Shown here piece after piece: positions 24,892 through 33,218 of a DNA stretch of 33,276 nt. This DNA is from an uncultured Lachnospiraceae bacterium. Its GTDB lineage: Bacteria > Bacillota > Clostridia > Lachnospirales > Lachnospiraceae. The stretch covers positions 1-33,276 of the forward strand of contig CACZIO010000036.1 in NCBI GenBank assembly GCA_902781215.1, read 5' to 3'. The notes under the pieces are model-generated. The model worked only from the letters and a program-made list of their open reading frames with translations, was not told where the DNA came from and did not search any database. The translations under genes and the position numbers were made by a program. How positions within the stretch are numbered: position 1 is the first letter of the stretch; every line of letters starts with the position of its first letter.

Positions 24892-27175
24892 GCAGGCGCT
24901 CTGCCAGCATGGTGTTGCGCTCCGCGGCCCGGCTGTTGCGGATGGCCAGGTCGACGGCCTTTTTCTCTCCCACCAGGACCAGGATCTTTTTCGCCCGGGT
25001 CACGCCGGTGTAGAGGAGGTTGCGCTGGAGCATGATGTAATGGGTCATCATGAAGGGCATGACGACGATGGGGTACTCGCTCCCCTGGCTCTTGTGGATG
25101 GTGCAGGCGTAGGCCAGGACGAGCTCGTCCAGTTCGGTGACATCATAGGTGACGTCCCGGCCGTCGAAGTTGACCTTGAGCTCCCGCTCCTCCATATCCA
25201 CATGGCTGATCATGCCGATGTCCCCGTTGAAGACCTCCTTGTCGTAGTCATTGCGGATCTGCATGACCTTGTCGTGCAGGCGGTACTGGGTCCCGCCCCG
25301 ACGCAGGCAGACTGTCGTCGGATTCAGGACCTCCTGCAGCTTCTGGTTGAGATTGGCGGCCCCGACGGCGCCCCGCTGCATGGGGGTCAGGACCTGGATG
25401 TCGCGGATCCGGTCCGCGTGATAGTAGCGGGGCAGGTTCTGCGACACATACTGCACGATCAGGTCCGCCGCCTCCTCGGGCGTCTCTCTCCCCGCAAAAA
25501 AGAAATCGCTGTCCCTGCCGCCGCGTATGTCGGGCCGCTGTCCCCGGTTGATCCGGTGGGCATTCATGATGATCCGGCTGCCCTGGGCCTGGCGGAAGAT
25601 CCGGGTCAGCTTCACGACGGGAACCGCCCCGCTCCGGATGATGTCCGCGAGGACATTGCCGGCGCCGACCGAGGGCAGCTGGTCCACGTCTCCCACCAGG
25701 ATGAGCCGCATCCCGTCCGGCACAGCCTTGAGCAGGTTGTACATGAGCAGGATGTCGATCATGGAGCACTCGTCCACGATCAGGACGTCCCCCTCCAGGG
25801 GATTCTCCTCATTTTTCTGATAGCCTTCGGGCGGCTTCACCTCCAGCAGGCGGTGGATGGTCTTTGCCTCCATCCCGGTCGTCTCGGCCAGGCGCTTCGC
25901 CGCCCGCCCCGTCGGGGCCGCCAGGAGAATGCGGGCGCCCGCCTCCCGGAAGGCCGCGATGATGCCGCGGGTCGTGGTGGTCTTGCCTGTCCCGGGCCCG
26001 CCGGTCAGGACCAGGACCTTGCTGGCCGCAGCCGACTGGATGGCCTGTTTCTGGATCTCGTCGTAGAGGATCCCCGTTGACCGCCGGATCCGCTCCCCCA
26101 GTCCATCTGTGCGGACCGGGACCGACGCATCCGCATCCCGGATCTTCCGCAGGCGTCTGGCCGTCCCTGACTCCGCAAAAAAGAAGGGCGGCAGGTAGAT
26201 GGCATCCCTGGCCTCCTGATGAGATTCCTCTGCAGGAATGCCTGCTGCATCTGCAGAAGCAATGCCTGCATGAGCTGCAGTAGGTGCAGTTCCTCTCCCG
26301 GCCCCATTTCCGGACATCCTTTTTCGCACAGTTTCAGTTTCAACACCTGACGCACCCGGATCTGACGGGATCCGGTCCACGATCAGGTCCTTCGTCTTGA
26401 CCATCTCGTCCAGCGTCATAATGACCAGGGCCTCCTCCACGCCGAGGAGGTCCGCCGCCCGCTCGATCAGCTGGTCGCGCCTGCTGTAGCAGTGGCCCTC
26501 ATCTGCCAGCCGGTTGAGGGTGAAGAGGATCCCGCTCCGGATCCGCACGTATTTGTCGTGGCCAAAGCCCATTTTTTCGGCGATCTGGTCCGCTGTCTTG
26601 AAGCCGATCCCCCAGATGTCATCCGCCAGCCGGTAGGGATTCTCCTGGACGATGTGGATGCTCTCCTGGCCGTAGGTCTTGAAGATCTTGGTCGCGTGCG
26701 CCGTGGAGACATCGTGGCTCTGCAGAAAGAGCATGATATTCTTGATCTCCCGCTGCTCCTGCCAGCCCTTTTTGATCCGCTCCACGCGGAGCTTCCCGAT
26801 CCCGGGGACCTCGTGGAGCCGGTCCGGTTCCTCCTCAATGACGCGCAGGGTGTCGGCGCCGAACTGGCGGACGATCTTGCCGGCAAATTTGGGCCCGATT
26901 CCCTTGATCAGGCCGGAGCCCAGATATTTTTCCATGCCGAAGACCGTGGCGGGCAGGGTCTCCTCATAGCTCTGCATGGAGAACTGCCTGCCGTACTTGG
27001 CATCGACCCGCCAGCCGCCCTCCACGACCAGGACCGCGCCCACGTGCACCTCGGCCATGGAACCCACCACCGTCACGAGGTCTCTGTAGTTTTTCACCCG
27101 GCACTTGATGATGCTGTAACCGTTTTCCGGGTTCTGATAGGTGATGCGCTCCACCACGCAGCGCAGACGCTCCAT
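24842..27175 (-). CDS. recD2: RecD2-type ATP-dependent DNA helicase (SF1, 777 aa)
   Basis: 5'-3' DNA helicase of the RecD2/TraA-like group, found in bacteria without RecBC and linked to repair and replication-fork maintenance. Seen: an N-terminal OB-like region; tandem helix-hairpin-helix segments (GSGLIKGIGPKFAGKIV and VPGIGKLRVERIKKG, about 85-140); Walker A GGPGTGKT at 392-399 (K398); Walker B VDECSMID with D468-E469; GDVDQLPSVGAGN; the RIFRQ motif; and the C-terminal TIHKSQGSEYP and GVTRAKK motifs (about 690-735). A low-complexity Ala/Gly/Glu insert (roughly 275-330) separates the front from the motor. The ATG at 27175 has GAGGA 8 bases upstream. The last residues (RDQGDGSPASSPQEAG) lie in a repeat and look like an acquired tail. 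It follows the COG2509 gene by 93 bases, probably in the same operon. Confidence 0.93.
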   Translation of the reverse strand: MERLRCVVERITYQNPENGYSIIKCRVKNYRDLVTVVGSMAEVHVGAVLVVEGGWRVDAKYGRQFSMQSYEETLPATVFGMEKYLGSGLIKGIGPKFAGKIVRQFGADTLRVIEEEPDRLHEVPGIGKLRVERIKKGWQEQREIKNIMLFLQSHDVSTAHATKIFKTYGQESIHIVQENPYRLADDIWGIGFKTADQIAEKMGFGHDKYVRIRSGILFTLNRLADEGHCYSRRDQLIERAADLLGVEEALVIMTLDEMVKTKDLIVDRIPSDPGASGVETETVRKRMSGNGAGRGTAPTAAHAGIASADAAGIPAEESHQEARDAIYLPPFFFAESGTARRLRKIRDADASVPVRTDGLGERIRRSTGILYDEIQKQAIQSAAASKVLVLTGGPGTGKTTTTRGIIAAFREAGARILLAAPTGRAAKRLAETTGMEAKTIHRLLEVKPPEGYQKNEENPLEGDVLIVDECSMIDILLMYNLLKAVPDGMRLILVGDVDQLPSVGAGNVLADIIRSGAVPVVKLTRIFRQAQGSRIIMNAHRINRGQRPDIRGGRDSDFFFAGRETPEEAADLIVQYVSQNLPRYYHADRIRDIQVLTPMQRGAVGAANLNQKLQEVLNPTTVCLRRGGTQYRLHDKVMQIRNDYDKEVFNGDIGMISHVDMEERELKVNFDGRDVTYDVTELDELVLAYACTIHKSQGSEYPIVVMPFMMTHYIMLQRNLLYTGVTRAKKILVLVGEKKAVDLAIRNSRAAERNTMLAERLRDQGDGSPASSPQEAG

Positions 27176-27190
27176 AATCTATTCCTCATT

Positions 27191-27319
27191 GTGAAATAAT
27201 ATCCGCTACGTACACTCCACTCGCAAGAGGCAACGCCTCTGCGCCGCATACGGCAACGCTTCCAGGCATTATGGTCGGCGGGAAATGATATCCGCTACGT
27301 ACACACCTGATGCAGAGGC
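27191..27319. repeat. Duplicated 3' end of the COG2509 flavoprotein gene
   Basis: The stretch coding ASGVYVADIIS at the end of the gene (27280-27319) recurs at 27191-27231, between that gene's stop and recD2. About 33 of 40 bases match, with an unbroken run over TATCCGCTACGTACAC. The second copy still translates as LASGVYVADIISQ-stop on the minus strand, but nothing of the gene's earlier part accompanies it. Confidence 0.8.
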
Positions 27320-28774
27320 GTGGGAGAGGGAGTGGGTCACACCGCTGCCGTCTCCGATGACATAGAGGCCGGGGTGGTTGGTCTCGAGATTCTCATCCAG
27401 ACGGACCTCCATGTTGTAGAACTTGACCTCCACGCCGTAGAGGAGGGTGTCGTTATTGGCCGTGCCGGGGGCGATCTTGTCCAGGGCATAGATCATCTCG
27501 ATGATGCCGTCCAAGATCCGCTTGGGCAGGACCAGGCTCAGGTCGCCGGGTGTCGCCTGCAGGGTCGGGCGAACCGTGCCCTCCTCGATGCGGGCCGCAT
27601 TGCTGCGCCGGCCGCGCTCCAGGTCACCGAAGCGCTGGACGATGACGCCGCCGCCCAGCATGTTGGACAGGCGGGCGATGCTCTCGCCGTAGCCGTTGCT
27701 GTCCTTGAAGGGCTCGGAGAAATGTTTGGACACCAGCAGGGCGAAATTCGTATTATCCGTCTTTTTGGACGGGTCCTCGAAGCTGTGACCGTTGACCGTG
27801 ACGATCCCGTTGGTGTTCTCGTTGACCACGATCCCGTTGGGATTCATGCAGAAGGTCCGCACATTGTCCTCGAACTTCTCCGTCCGGTAGACGATCTTGC
27901 TCTCGTAGAGTTCATCTGTCAGATGTGAAAAAACGACCGCCGGCAGTTCCACGCGCACGCCGAGATCGACCCGGTTGGACTTGGTGGGAATATCCAGCTC
28001 ACCGCAGATCTTCTCCATCCACTTGCTGCCGCTGCGCCCGACCGAGACGATGCAGTAACGGGCGTCCGCCGTGCCGGCGCCGCCCGCGGAGACCGGCGCT
28101 GTGTAGTGGACCCTGTAGCGCATGGGGATATCTTTCGTTTCTGCCGGCGCCTGAACATCCGCGCTCCCGGCGGCCGACGCCGCAGTATCAGCACTATCAA
28201 CGACATCTGCAGTATTTTCTCTTCCCTTCTCCAGCAATTCAACGTGCTCCACCGGCGTATCAAAATGGAACTCGATGTGGTCCTTCATCTCCGAATAGAG
28301 GTTTTTCAGGACTACGTAGTTGATGTCCGTCCCCAGGTGGCGGACCGACGCATCCAGGAGCTGGAGCTTGTTCTGGATACAGATCTTCTTGAAATCCGTG
28401 CCCGCCGTGGAGTAGAGTTTTGTCCCCTCACCGCCGTGCGCCATGTTGATCGCGTCCACGTACTGCATCAGCTCCAGGGCCTTCTTTTTGCCGATATACT
28501 CGTAGAGCGTCCCGCCGAAGTCATTGGTGATATTATACTTCCCATCGCTGAAGGCGCCCGCTCCGCCGAAGCCGGACATAATGGAACAGCTCTTGCATCT
28601 GATGCAGGACTTCACCTTGTCCCCGTCGATGGGACAGCGGCGCTTTTCCAGCTCGTGCCCTCCCTCGAAGACGCCGATCTTCCATTCGGGCCTTTTTTTC
28701 ATCAGCTCATAAGCGGAAAAAATACCTCCGGGGCCCGCCCCGATAATGATCACATCATACTGTTTTCCTGACAT
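27269..28774 (-). CDS. FAD-dependent dehydrogenase, COG2509 family (501 aa)
   Basis: Predicted flavoprotein of the uncharacterised COG2509 group; substrate unknown. Seen: an N-terminal Rossmann FAD motif VIIIGAGPGG (8-17); an acidic E after the second strand (VFEGG); cysteines C47, C57, C60 and C63 in CPID-CIRCKSC followed by SGFGGAGAFSDGKYN, the hallmark of this family; and a C-terminal FAD-binding segment GLYVIGDGSGVTHSLSHA. An Ala/Asp/Ser-rich insert lies at about 185-215, and a Gly/Ala run at about 230. AGGAGG stands 5 bases before the ATG at 28774, an excellent ribosome site. It begins 18 bases after the YgiQ stop, so the two are surely co-transcribed. A copy of its last codons sits just downstream. 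Confidence 0.88.
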   Translation of the reverse strand: MSGKQYDVIIIGAGPGGIFSAYELMKKRPEWKIGVFEGGHELEKRRCPIDGDKVKSCIRCKSCSIMSGFGGAGAFSDGKYNITNDFGGTLYEYIGKKKALELMQYVDAINMAHGGEGTKLYSTAGTDFKKICIQNKLQLLDASVRHLGTDINYVVLKNLYSEMKDHIEFHFDTPVEHVELLEKGRENTADVVDSADTAASAAGSADVQAPAETKDIPMRYRVHYTAPVSAGGAGTADARYCIVSVGRSGSKWMEKICGELDIPTKSNRVDLGVRVELPAVVFSHLTDELYESKIVYRTEKFEDNVRTFCMNPNGIVVNENTNGIVTVNGHSFEDPSKKTDNTNFALLVSKHFSEPFKDSNGYGESIARLSNMLGGGVIVQRFGDLERGRRSNAARIEEGTVRPTLQATPGDLSLVLPKRILDGIIEMIYALDKIAPGTANNDTLLYGVEVKFYNMEVRLDENLETNHPGLYVIGDGSGVTHSLSHASASGVYVADIISRRP

Positions 28775-28792
28775 GATGACCTCCTGTTCCAG

Positions 28793-31018
28793 TCATTTAT
28801 GGCGTTCTTTCCCGGTCCCGCGGCCGGCATTCCGCCTGCCCGGTTTTGAGGAAGTGTTTTTTCCTCCATGACCAGCTGTTTTATTTTTGGGCTCTTCCGA
28901 AAAAGTATTCCTGCCGGACACTCCGGCCTTGCCAGAAGTGTTCTTACGCTTCTTTTCCCCGCCTGCTCCCGCACTGCTTCCCGGCCGGTTTTTCTTATTT
29001 GTTCCGGATTCTCCTCCAGCAGCGGCCCTATACTGGCCGTGCTTTTTTGCCCCGTCTGCCCCCGCACGGCTTCCGTGCCAGCCCGTTTTCATTTTGCGGG
29101 GCGGAATGAGGCACTTGTCCCCGAAACCGATCAGGTCCTCTCGCCCCTCTCGCAGGAGGGCCTCCTTCACCAGGTCATAGTTGTCAGGGTCCCGGTACTG
29201 GATCAGGGCCCGCTGCATGGACTTCTCGTGCGGGTCGCGGGGGACATAGACCCGGTCCATTTTTTCATCCGGATCGTTTTTTCCGGAGTGGGAAAGACCC
29301 TCTGATTCTATATTGCTTCCGTCCGGATTCCTTCCGCCTCTGCCCGCCCGGCGCGCCGGCTTCCATGTCAGGGGATCCAACCCGGTGTAGTACATGCAGG
29401 TGGAGACCGTCCCGGGCGTGGGATAGAAGTCCTGGACCTGCTCGGGCATATAGCCCAGGTCCCGGACCGCCTCCGCCAGGGCGATCGCGTCCTTCATCGT
29501 GCTCCCGGGATGGGAGGACATGAGATAGGGCACGATATACTGGTCCTTGCCGGTCTTTTTGTTGGTCTGGTCAAAGAGGCGGACAAAGTCCCGGTAAACA
29601 GCGCTTCCGGGCTTGCCCATCTTGGAGAGGACATTGTCGGAGACATGCTCGGGCGCCACCCGGAGCTGGCCGCTGATATGGTACTGGCAGAGCTCCCGCA
29701 GGAAGGTCCTGTCCCTGTCCGCCAGCAGGTAATCGAAGCGAAAGCCGGAGCGCACAAAGACCTTTTTGACGCCGGGCAGACTGCGCAGCTTTTTCAAGAG
29801 CGCAAGATAGTCCCGGTGGTCGACCTCCAGGTTGGGGCAGGGCTCCGGGAAAAGGCAGCGCCTGTGCTTGCAGGCGCCGTGTGTCATCTGCTTTTTGCAG
29901 GCCGGCGCGCGGAATTCCGCCGTGGGTCCGCCGACGTCATAGATATTGCCCCTGAAATCGGGCTCCGCCAGCATCTGCTGAGCCTCGCGCAGGATGGAGG
30001 CGTGGCTGCGGGCCTGCACGATCCGCCCCTCGTGAAAGGTCAGGGCGCAGAAATTACAGTCGCCGTAGCAGCCCCGGTTGGAGGTCAGGCTGAATTTGAT
30101 GTCGCCCAGGGCCGGCACACCGCCCTCCGCGTCGTACATAGGATGCCAGGTCCGCATGTAGGGGAGGGCATAGATGTCGTCCATCTCCTGCATGGAGAGT
30201 GGTTTGGCGGGCGGATTCTGGACGACAAAGGTCCTGCCGCCGTAGGTCTCGTACAGGCGCTTTGCCTGAAAGGGGTCTGTGTTGGCGTGCTGGAGGGCGA
30301 AGCTCTCCGCATAGGCCCGCTTCCCCGCCTCCGACAGCTGACAGACCTGCTCGTGATCGGGCAGGCGGATGGCGTCGTAAATGTCCTCTTCGTTTCTCGT
30401 CTTATAGACCGTCCCGTCGATAAAAGTGATGTCGCGCACATCCAGGCCGGAGGCCAGCGCGTCCGCGATCTCCACGATGCTGCGCTCTCCCATTCCGTAG
30501 GAGATCAGGTCCGCTCCCGCGTCCAGCAGGATCGACCGCCGCACCTTGTCGGCCCAGTAATCGTAGTGGGACATACGGCGCAGGCTGGCCTCCAGCCCGC
30601 CCAGGATCACCGGCGTCTTCTTAAAGGTCCGCCGGATCAGGTTTCCATAGACCACGACCGCGTTGTCCGGCCGCTTTCCCATGACCCCGCCGGGACTGAA
30701 AGCGTCCTTCCCTCTGTGTTTTTTGTTGACGGTATAGTGGTTGACCATGGAATCCATATTGCCGGAGGAGACCAGGAAGCCCAGCCGGGGCTCCCCCAGC
30801 GCCGCCACGCTCTCAGGATCCCTCCAGTCCGGCTGGCAGATCATGCCGACCGTGTAGCCGCGGGACTGCAGGACACGCGAAATAATGGCCGACCCGAAGC
30901 TCGGGTGGTCCACATAGGCGTCACCGCAGATATAGACAAAATCCAGCTGCCCGATTCCCTGTGCCTGCATGTCCTGCCGGCTCACGGGCAGAAAACCCTG
31001 TGTGTTTTTTATATTCAT
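28793..31018 (-). CDS. YgiQ family radical SAM protein (741 aa)
   Basis: Radical S-adenosylmethionine enzyme of the YgiQ/UPF0313 family; the reaction is not established. Seen: an N-terminal domain with FLPVSRQDM, GDAYVDHPSFG, QPDW, SGNMDSMVNHYT and GGLEASLRRMSHYDYW; the iron-sulfur motif NRGCYGDCNFC with C317, C321 and C324; and later VRSGFRFDYLL, VAPEHVS and VPYLMSSHPG, as in the E. coli protein. A short Gly/Asn/Ser/Asp-rich insert interrupts the C-terminal part. The last 90 residues are a Lys/Arg/Gly-rich disordered tail. The frame is open to 31174, but that extension overlaps the preceding gene and is poorly conserved in character; the ATG at 31018 matches the usual family start (MNIKNTQGFLPVSR). 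No strong ribosome site stands before it; ATG 31051 is an alternative. Confidence 0.9.
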   Translation of the reverse strand: MNIKNTQGFLPVSRQDMQAQGIGQLDFVYICGDAYVDHPSFGSAIISRVLQSRGYTVGMICQPDWRDPESVAALGEPRLGFLVSSGNMDSMVNHYTVNKKHRGKDAFSPGGVMGKRPDNAVVVYGNLIRRTFKKTPVILGGLEASLRRMSHYDYWADKVRRSILLDAGADLISYGMGERSIVEIADALASGLDVRDITFIDGTVYKTRNEEDIYDAIRLPDHEQVCQLSEAGKRAYAESFALQHANTDPFQAKRLYETYGGRTFVVQNPPAKPLSMQEMDDIYALPYMRTWHPMYDAEGGVPALGDIKFSLTSNRGCYGDCNFCALTFHEGRIVQARSHASILREAQQMLAEPDFRGNIYDVGGPTAEFRAPACKKQMTHGACKHRRCLFPEPCPNLEVDHRDYLALLKKLRSLPGVKKVFVRSGFRFDYLLADRDRTFLRELCQYHISGQLRVAPEHVSDNVLSKMGKPGSAVYRDFVRLFDQTNKKTGKDQYIVPYLMSSHPGSTMKDAIALAEAVRDLGYMPEQVQDFYPTPGTVSTCMYYTGLDPLTWKPARRAGRGGRNPDGSNIESEGLSHSGKNDPDEKMDRVYVPRDPHEKSMQRALIQYRDPDNYDLVKEALLREGREDLIGFGDKCLIPPRKMKTGWHGSRAGADGAKKHGQYRAAAGGESGTNKKNRPGSSAGAGGEKKRKNTSGKAGVSGRNTFSEEPKNKTAGHGGKNTSSKPGRRNAGRGTGKERHK

Positions 31019-31067
31019 AGATAAATCCAAAACAGTGCCTTCCCGGAGCATTCCCGTCTGCCGGCAA

Positions 31068-31580
31068 TTACTTGTCCTTGTCCTTTTCTTTATCCTTTTC
31101 TTTCCGGATTCCCAGCTCTTTCCGTATCTTTTTGTACCTGTCCTTTTCTTTTTTTGCCACATATCCGGGATCATACAGGCAGTGCTGCATCACGTCCGCA
31201 TCCTTGAGGATCTCCTCCAGCGGCCCGTTTTCCATCTTCTTATCACTGTGGAAAAAGATGGCCTGGCAGATTTTTCCGATTTCCTCTTCCGAAAAAACGC
31301 CCGACTCCCGCAGGATCTGTTTTGCCATTTCCGCGCCTCGGTGGGCGTGGTCCAAAGCACTGCCTGTGGTATAGGTGGCGATGTCATGCAGATATCCCGC
31401 CGCCGCAGCGAGCTCGATATCCTCTCCCCGCCGCATGGCCAGGAGGACGCAGGCCTGTGCCACGCCGAACATATGCACATAACCGTCCGCGCGCAGCGCA
31501 GGGTTGGGCACCTGCTCCAGGAGGCTGCTCACGATCTCCCTGATCTTTTCAATCCGGTCTGTCCTGATCCCTGTATCCAT
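31068..31580 (-). CDS. HD-domain phosphohydrolase-like protein (170 aa)
   Basis: Small metal-dependent HD-superfamily protein; its substrate cannot be read from sequence. Metal ligands in the expected order: H36 (YVHMFGVAQ), H65-D66 (GYLHDIATY), H111 (IFFHSDKK), and D127 or D129 (LKDADVMQH). The pattern matches the compact HD proteins of Firmicutes often annotated as hydrolases. The tail is a Lys/Glu/Asp string (KEKDKEKDKDK), low complexity. ATG 31580 is chosen, with AGGAAG about 5 bases upstream; a GTG one codon earlier (31583) is possible. It precedes ygiQ by 49 bases and is probably the first gene of that operon. A structured leader lies upstream. Confidence 0.82.
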   Translation of the reverse strand: MDTGIRTDRIEKIREIVSSLLEQVPNPALRADGYVHMFGVAQACVLLAMRRGEDIELAAAAGYLHDIATYTTGSALDHAHRGAEMAKQILRESGVFSEEEIGKICQAIFFHSDKKMENGPLEEILKDADVMQHCLYDPGYVAKKEKDRYKKIRKELGIRKEKDKEKDKDK

Positions 31581-31598
31581 CACTCTTCCTTTTCATGC

Positions 31599-31696
31599 CG
31601 GAGCACGTAAGTGCGCAGGCATCTTCAACGAGAAATTCGTGAAGACGATTTCTCGTTGACATCACAGGATGCTTGTGCTCCGTCACAAGCATCCTG
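31599..31696 (-). promoter_or_regulatory. Structured leader before the HD gene with two exclusive pairings
   Basis: Perfect hairpins: CAGGATGCTTGTG (31665-31677) with 31684-31696, 13 bp; TCAACGAGAAAT (31625-31636) with 31648-31659, 12 bp; a small GCAC/GTGC stem at 31603-31614. Alternatively CGGAGCAC (31599-31606) pairs with GTGCTCCG (31675-31682), and GCATC (31619-31623) with GATGC (31668-31672). That closes a branched structure and excludes the 13-bp hairpin. No known riboswitch class is recognised. Confidence 0.5.
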
Positions 31697-31730
31697 AGTG
31701 AAAAAAAGCTATCGAGCATTTTTTTCACTC
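31696..31730 (-). terminator. Hairpin terminator after the L,D-transpeptidase gene
   Basis: GAGTGAAAAAAAGCT pairs with AGC plus TTTTTTTCACTC around an ATCG loop (one bulged A). On the minus strand the T-run forms part of the stem's 3' arm. It starts 33 bases past the stop at 31763 and directly abuts the 13-bp hairpin of the next leader. Confidence 0.6.
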
Positions 31731-31762
31731 TTACCTCTTGTCGTGTACAATCCCCTCAGAAA

Positions 31763-32530
31763 TCAGGCATCCAGGTCTCCGCCGAAATGCTCGAGGGAAT
31801 CGATGGTGATCCTGCAGCCCGGCTTCACATTCTGCATAATGAACCGCATGATGTTTTCCGGAACCGAAACGCAGCCGCCTGTATAAGGCCGGTTGTAACG
31901 GAAGCAGTGCAGCAGGAAGGCAAAGCCCTTCTGCTCGTCGCACTCTGCGTTATAGCCCATGTTCAGGCAATACTGGTAGGCGTAATCAAAGTCCGCGATG
32001 TGCTCACTGTTTTCCGTATCCAGACCGGGGACATCTTTCAGCGAGACGAGCTCATTGAAGTGCATGCCCTCCCTGGCATCGCCGGACCAGTAGTAGCTGT
32101 CATCCACCTGTGTGTATTCCATCTGACAGCCGGGATCCTCCGCCAGGCCGAAGGCCCTGTCAATGGTAAAGGTTCCAACCGGCGTAAAGGTGGCATCAAT
32201 ATTGGCATCTCCCAGGCCCTCGAGTCCGATAAATCCCGGCGTCGCAATGATCTGCTGCCAGGTTCCGTCCTTGTCCTTCTCATGCATCGTGATATAGGCC
32301 GTGCTCTTGTCCACACCGGCCACCACGATCAGCTGCTGCGTCCCCTCTTCACGGGCGGCATCGAGCTTCGTCACCCATTCGGGCGACGGCCTGACTTCCT
32401 GTTGCGTCGCATATAGGCCTGTTTCCTGCACCTGCTGCCCTCCCGTGCCCGGCCTCTGACCACAGCCCGCGGACAGCGCCAGGACCAGTGCCAGCACCGG
32501 CAAGGCAATATAAAACCATCGTATTTTCAT
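31763..32530 (-). CDS. L,D-transpeptidase (YkuD-like) exported lipoprotein-type (255 aa)
   Basis: Cell-wall enzyme predicted to act on peptidoglycan peptides outside the membrane. The N-terminus is a signal sequence with a hydrophobic core (YIALPVLALVLALSAG) and C23 as a possible lipid attachment site; the lipobox SAGC is non-standard, having S at position -3. A short Gly/Gln linker follows, then the domain: VAGVDKSTAYITMHEKDKDG, TPGFIG, FTPVGTFTIDRAFG, and the catalytic segment H208-CFRYNRPYTGG-C220-VSVPE, which corresponds to the HXnSHGC motif in variant form. The frame is open to 32635, but AGGGAGA six bases before the ATG at 32530 and the signal peptide fix the start. No good promoter was found in 32531-32738. 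A terminator follows at 31730-31696. Confidence 0.87.
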   Translation of the reverse strand: MKIRWFYIALPVLALVLALSAGCGQRPGTGGQQVQETGLYATQQEVRPSPEWVTKLDAAREEGTQQLIVVAGVDKSTAYITMHEKDKDGTWQQIIATPGFIGLEGLGDANIDATFTPVGTFTIDRAFGLAEDPGCQMEYTQVDDSYYWSGDAREGMHFNELVSLKDVPGLDTENSEHIADFDYAYQYCLNMGYNAECDEQKGFAFLLHCFRYNRPYTGGCVSVPENIMRFIMQNVKPGCRITIDSLEHFGGDLDA

Positions 32531-32694
32531 TGTTGTTCTCCCTTGAATGCCAAATCTCGTATACCAGATCTCCCGGCTGCTTTCCAGTATGCCTCGTTCC
32601 CCCGTTTTTGGCGTCAGTTTGACGGCCCGGATCACTCTACTATTAGTGAAACCTCACACGACTTAGTCACGAGAATGCGCCGGTGTTTTTCATC

Positions 32695-32743
32695 TGCAAA
32701 TAATCACCTGCGCAAATTATCTTCTCATATTCAGCTTCTCATA
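32695..32743. repeat. Short direct repeats at and after the phosphatase stop codon
   Basis: CTTCTCATA occurs at 32735-32743, which includes the stop codon of the phosphatase gene, and again at 32721-32729. GCAAAT(A/T)AT or its close form follows at 32695-32703 and 32712-32720. Short enough to be chance individually. Confidence 0.5.
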
Positions 32744-33218
32744 GCCGATGCTTTTTCCGGATGTCCTGCAAGAGTGCCATGCATCCCTCCTGCACATCGT
32801 CCCAGGTCGCGTCAAAATCCCCCGTATACCAGGGGTCCGCCACCTCCTGACCAATCCGCCCTGCATAGTCCAGAAGCTGCGTAATCTTTCCCTCCGGATC
32901 ACCACCATACATTCTCTCCATGTTGCGGATGTTGGCCCGGTCCATCCCGATCAGATAGTCATATTTCGCGTAATCCTCGCGCGTCGTTCTCCGGGCCCGC
33001 TTCCCGCCGGGATCGATCCCGTGCTCCCTGAGCTTGGCCCGCGCCGGCGGATAGACCGGATTGCCTCTGCCGCCCCAGATCTCCTCCGAGCTGGTGGCGG
33101 CGGATTCGATCAGAAACGCATCTGATAAGCCTGCATTCCGGACCAGATCTTTCATCACAAACTCTGCCATGGGCGAACGGCAGATATTGCCGTGGCAAAT
33201 GAATAAAATTTTTATCAT
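32739..33218 (-). CDS. Low-molecular-weight protein tyrosine phosphatase (159 aa)
   Basis: Cytoplasmic phosphatase that removes phosphate from protein tyrosine; in Firmicutes often linked to kinases of capsule or stress pathways, though no kinase gene is seen here. The signature loop is at the N-terminus: C8-HGNIC-R14-S15, fitting CX5R with the N and S of the family. The general acid D128 lies in the DPWY motif. DYLIGMDRANIRNMERM matches the family's middle helix. Length is normal and the protein looks complete. The ATG at 33218 is the first possible start next to the signature; only a poor ribosome site precedes it. Bases 33219-33276 hold no further gene I can support. Confidence 0.93.
   Translation of the reverse strand: MIKILFICHGNICRSPMAEFVMKDLVRNAGLSDAFLIESAATSSEEIWGGRGNPVYPPARAKLREHGIDPGGKRARRTTREDYAKYDYLIGMDRANIRNMERMYGGDPEGKITQLLDYAGRIGQEVADPWYTGDFDATWDDVQEGCMALLQDIRKKHRL

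Noticed and set aside
25040-26080. 346-codon plus-strand frame opposite recD2
   Set aside because: It overlaps the helicase motor motifs on the other strand, and its His/Asp/Gln/Val-rich product has no known features.
31019-31174. N-terminal extension of YgiQ
   Set aside because: It overlaps the end of the HD gene and consists of Lys/Arg/Gly-rich residues that mirror the HD gene's Lys-rich 3' end in another frame.
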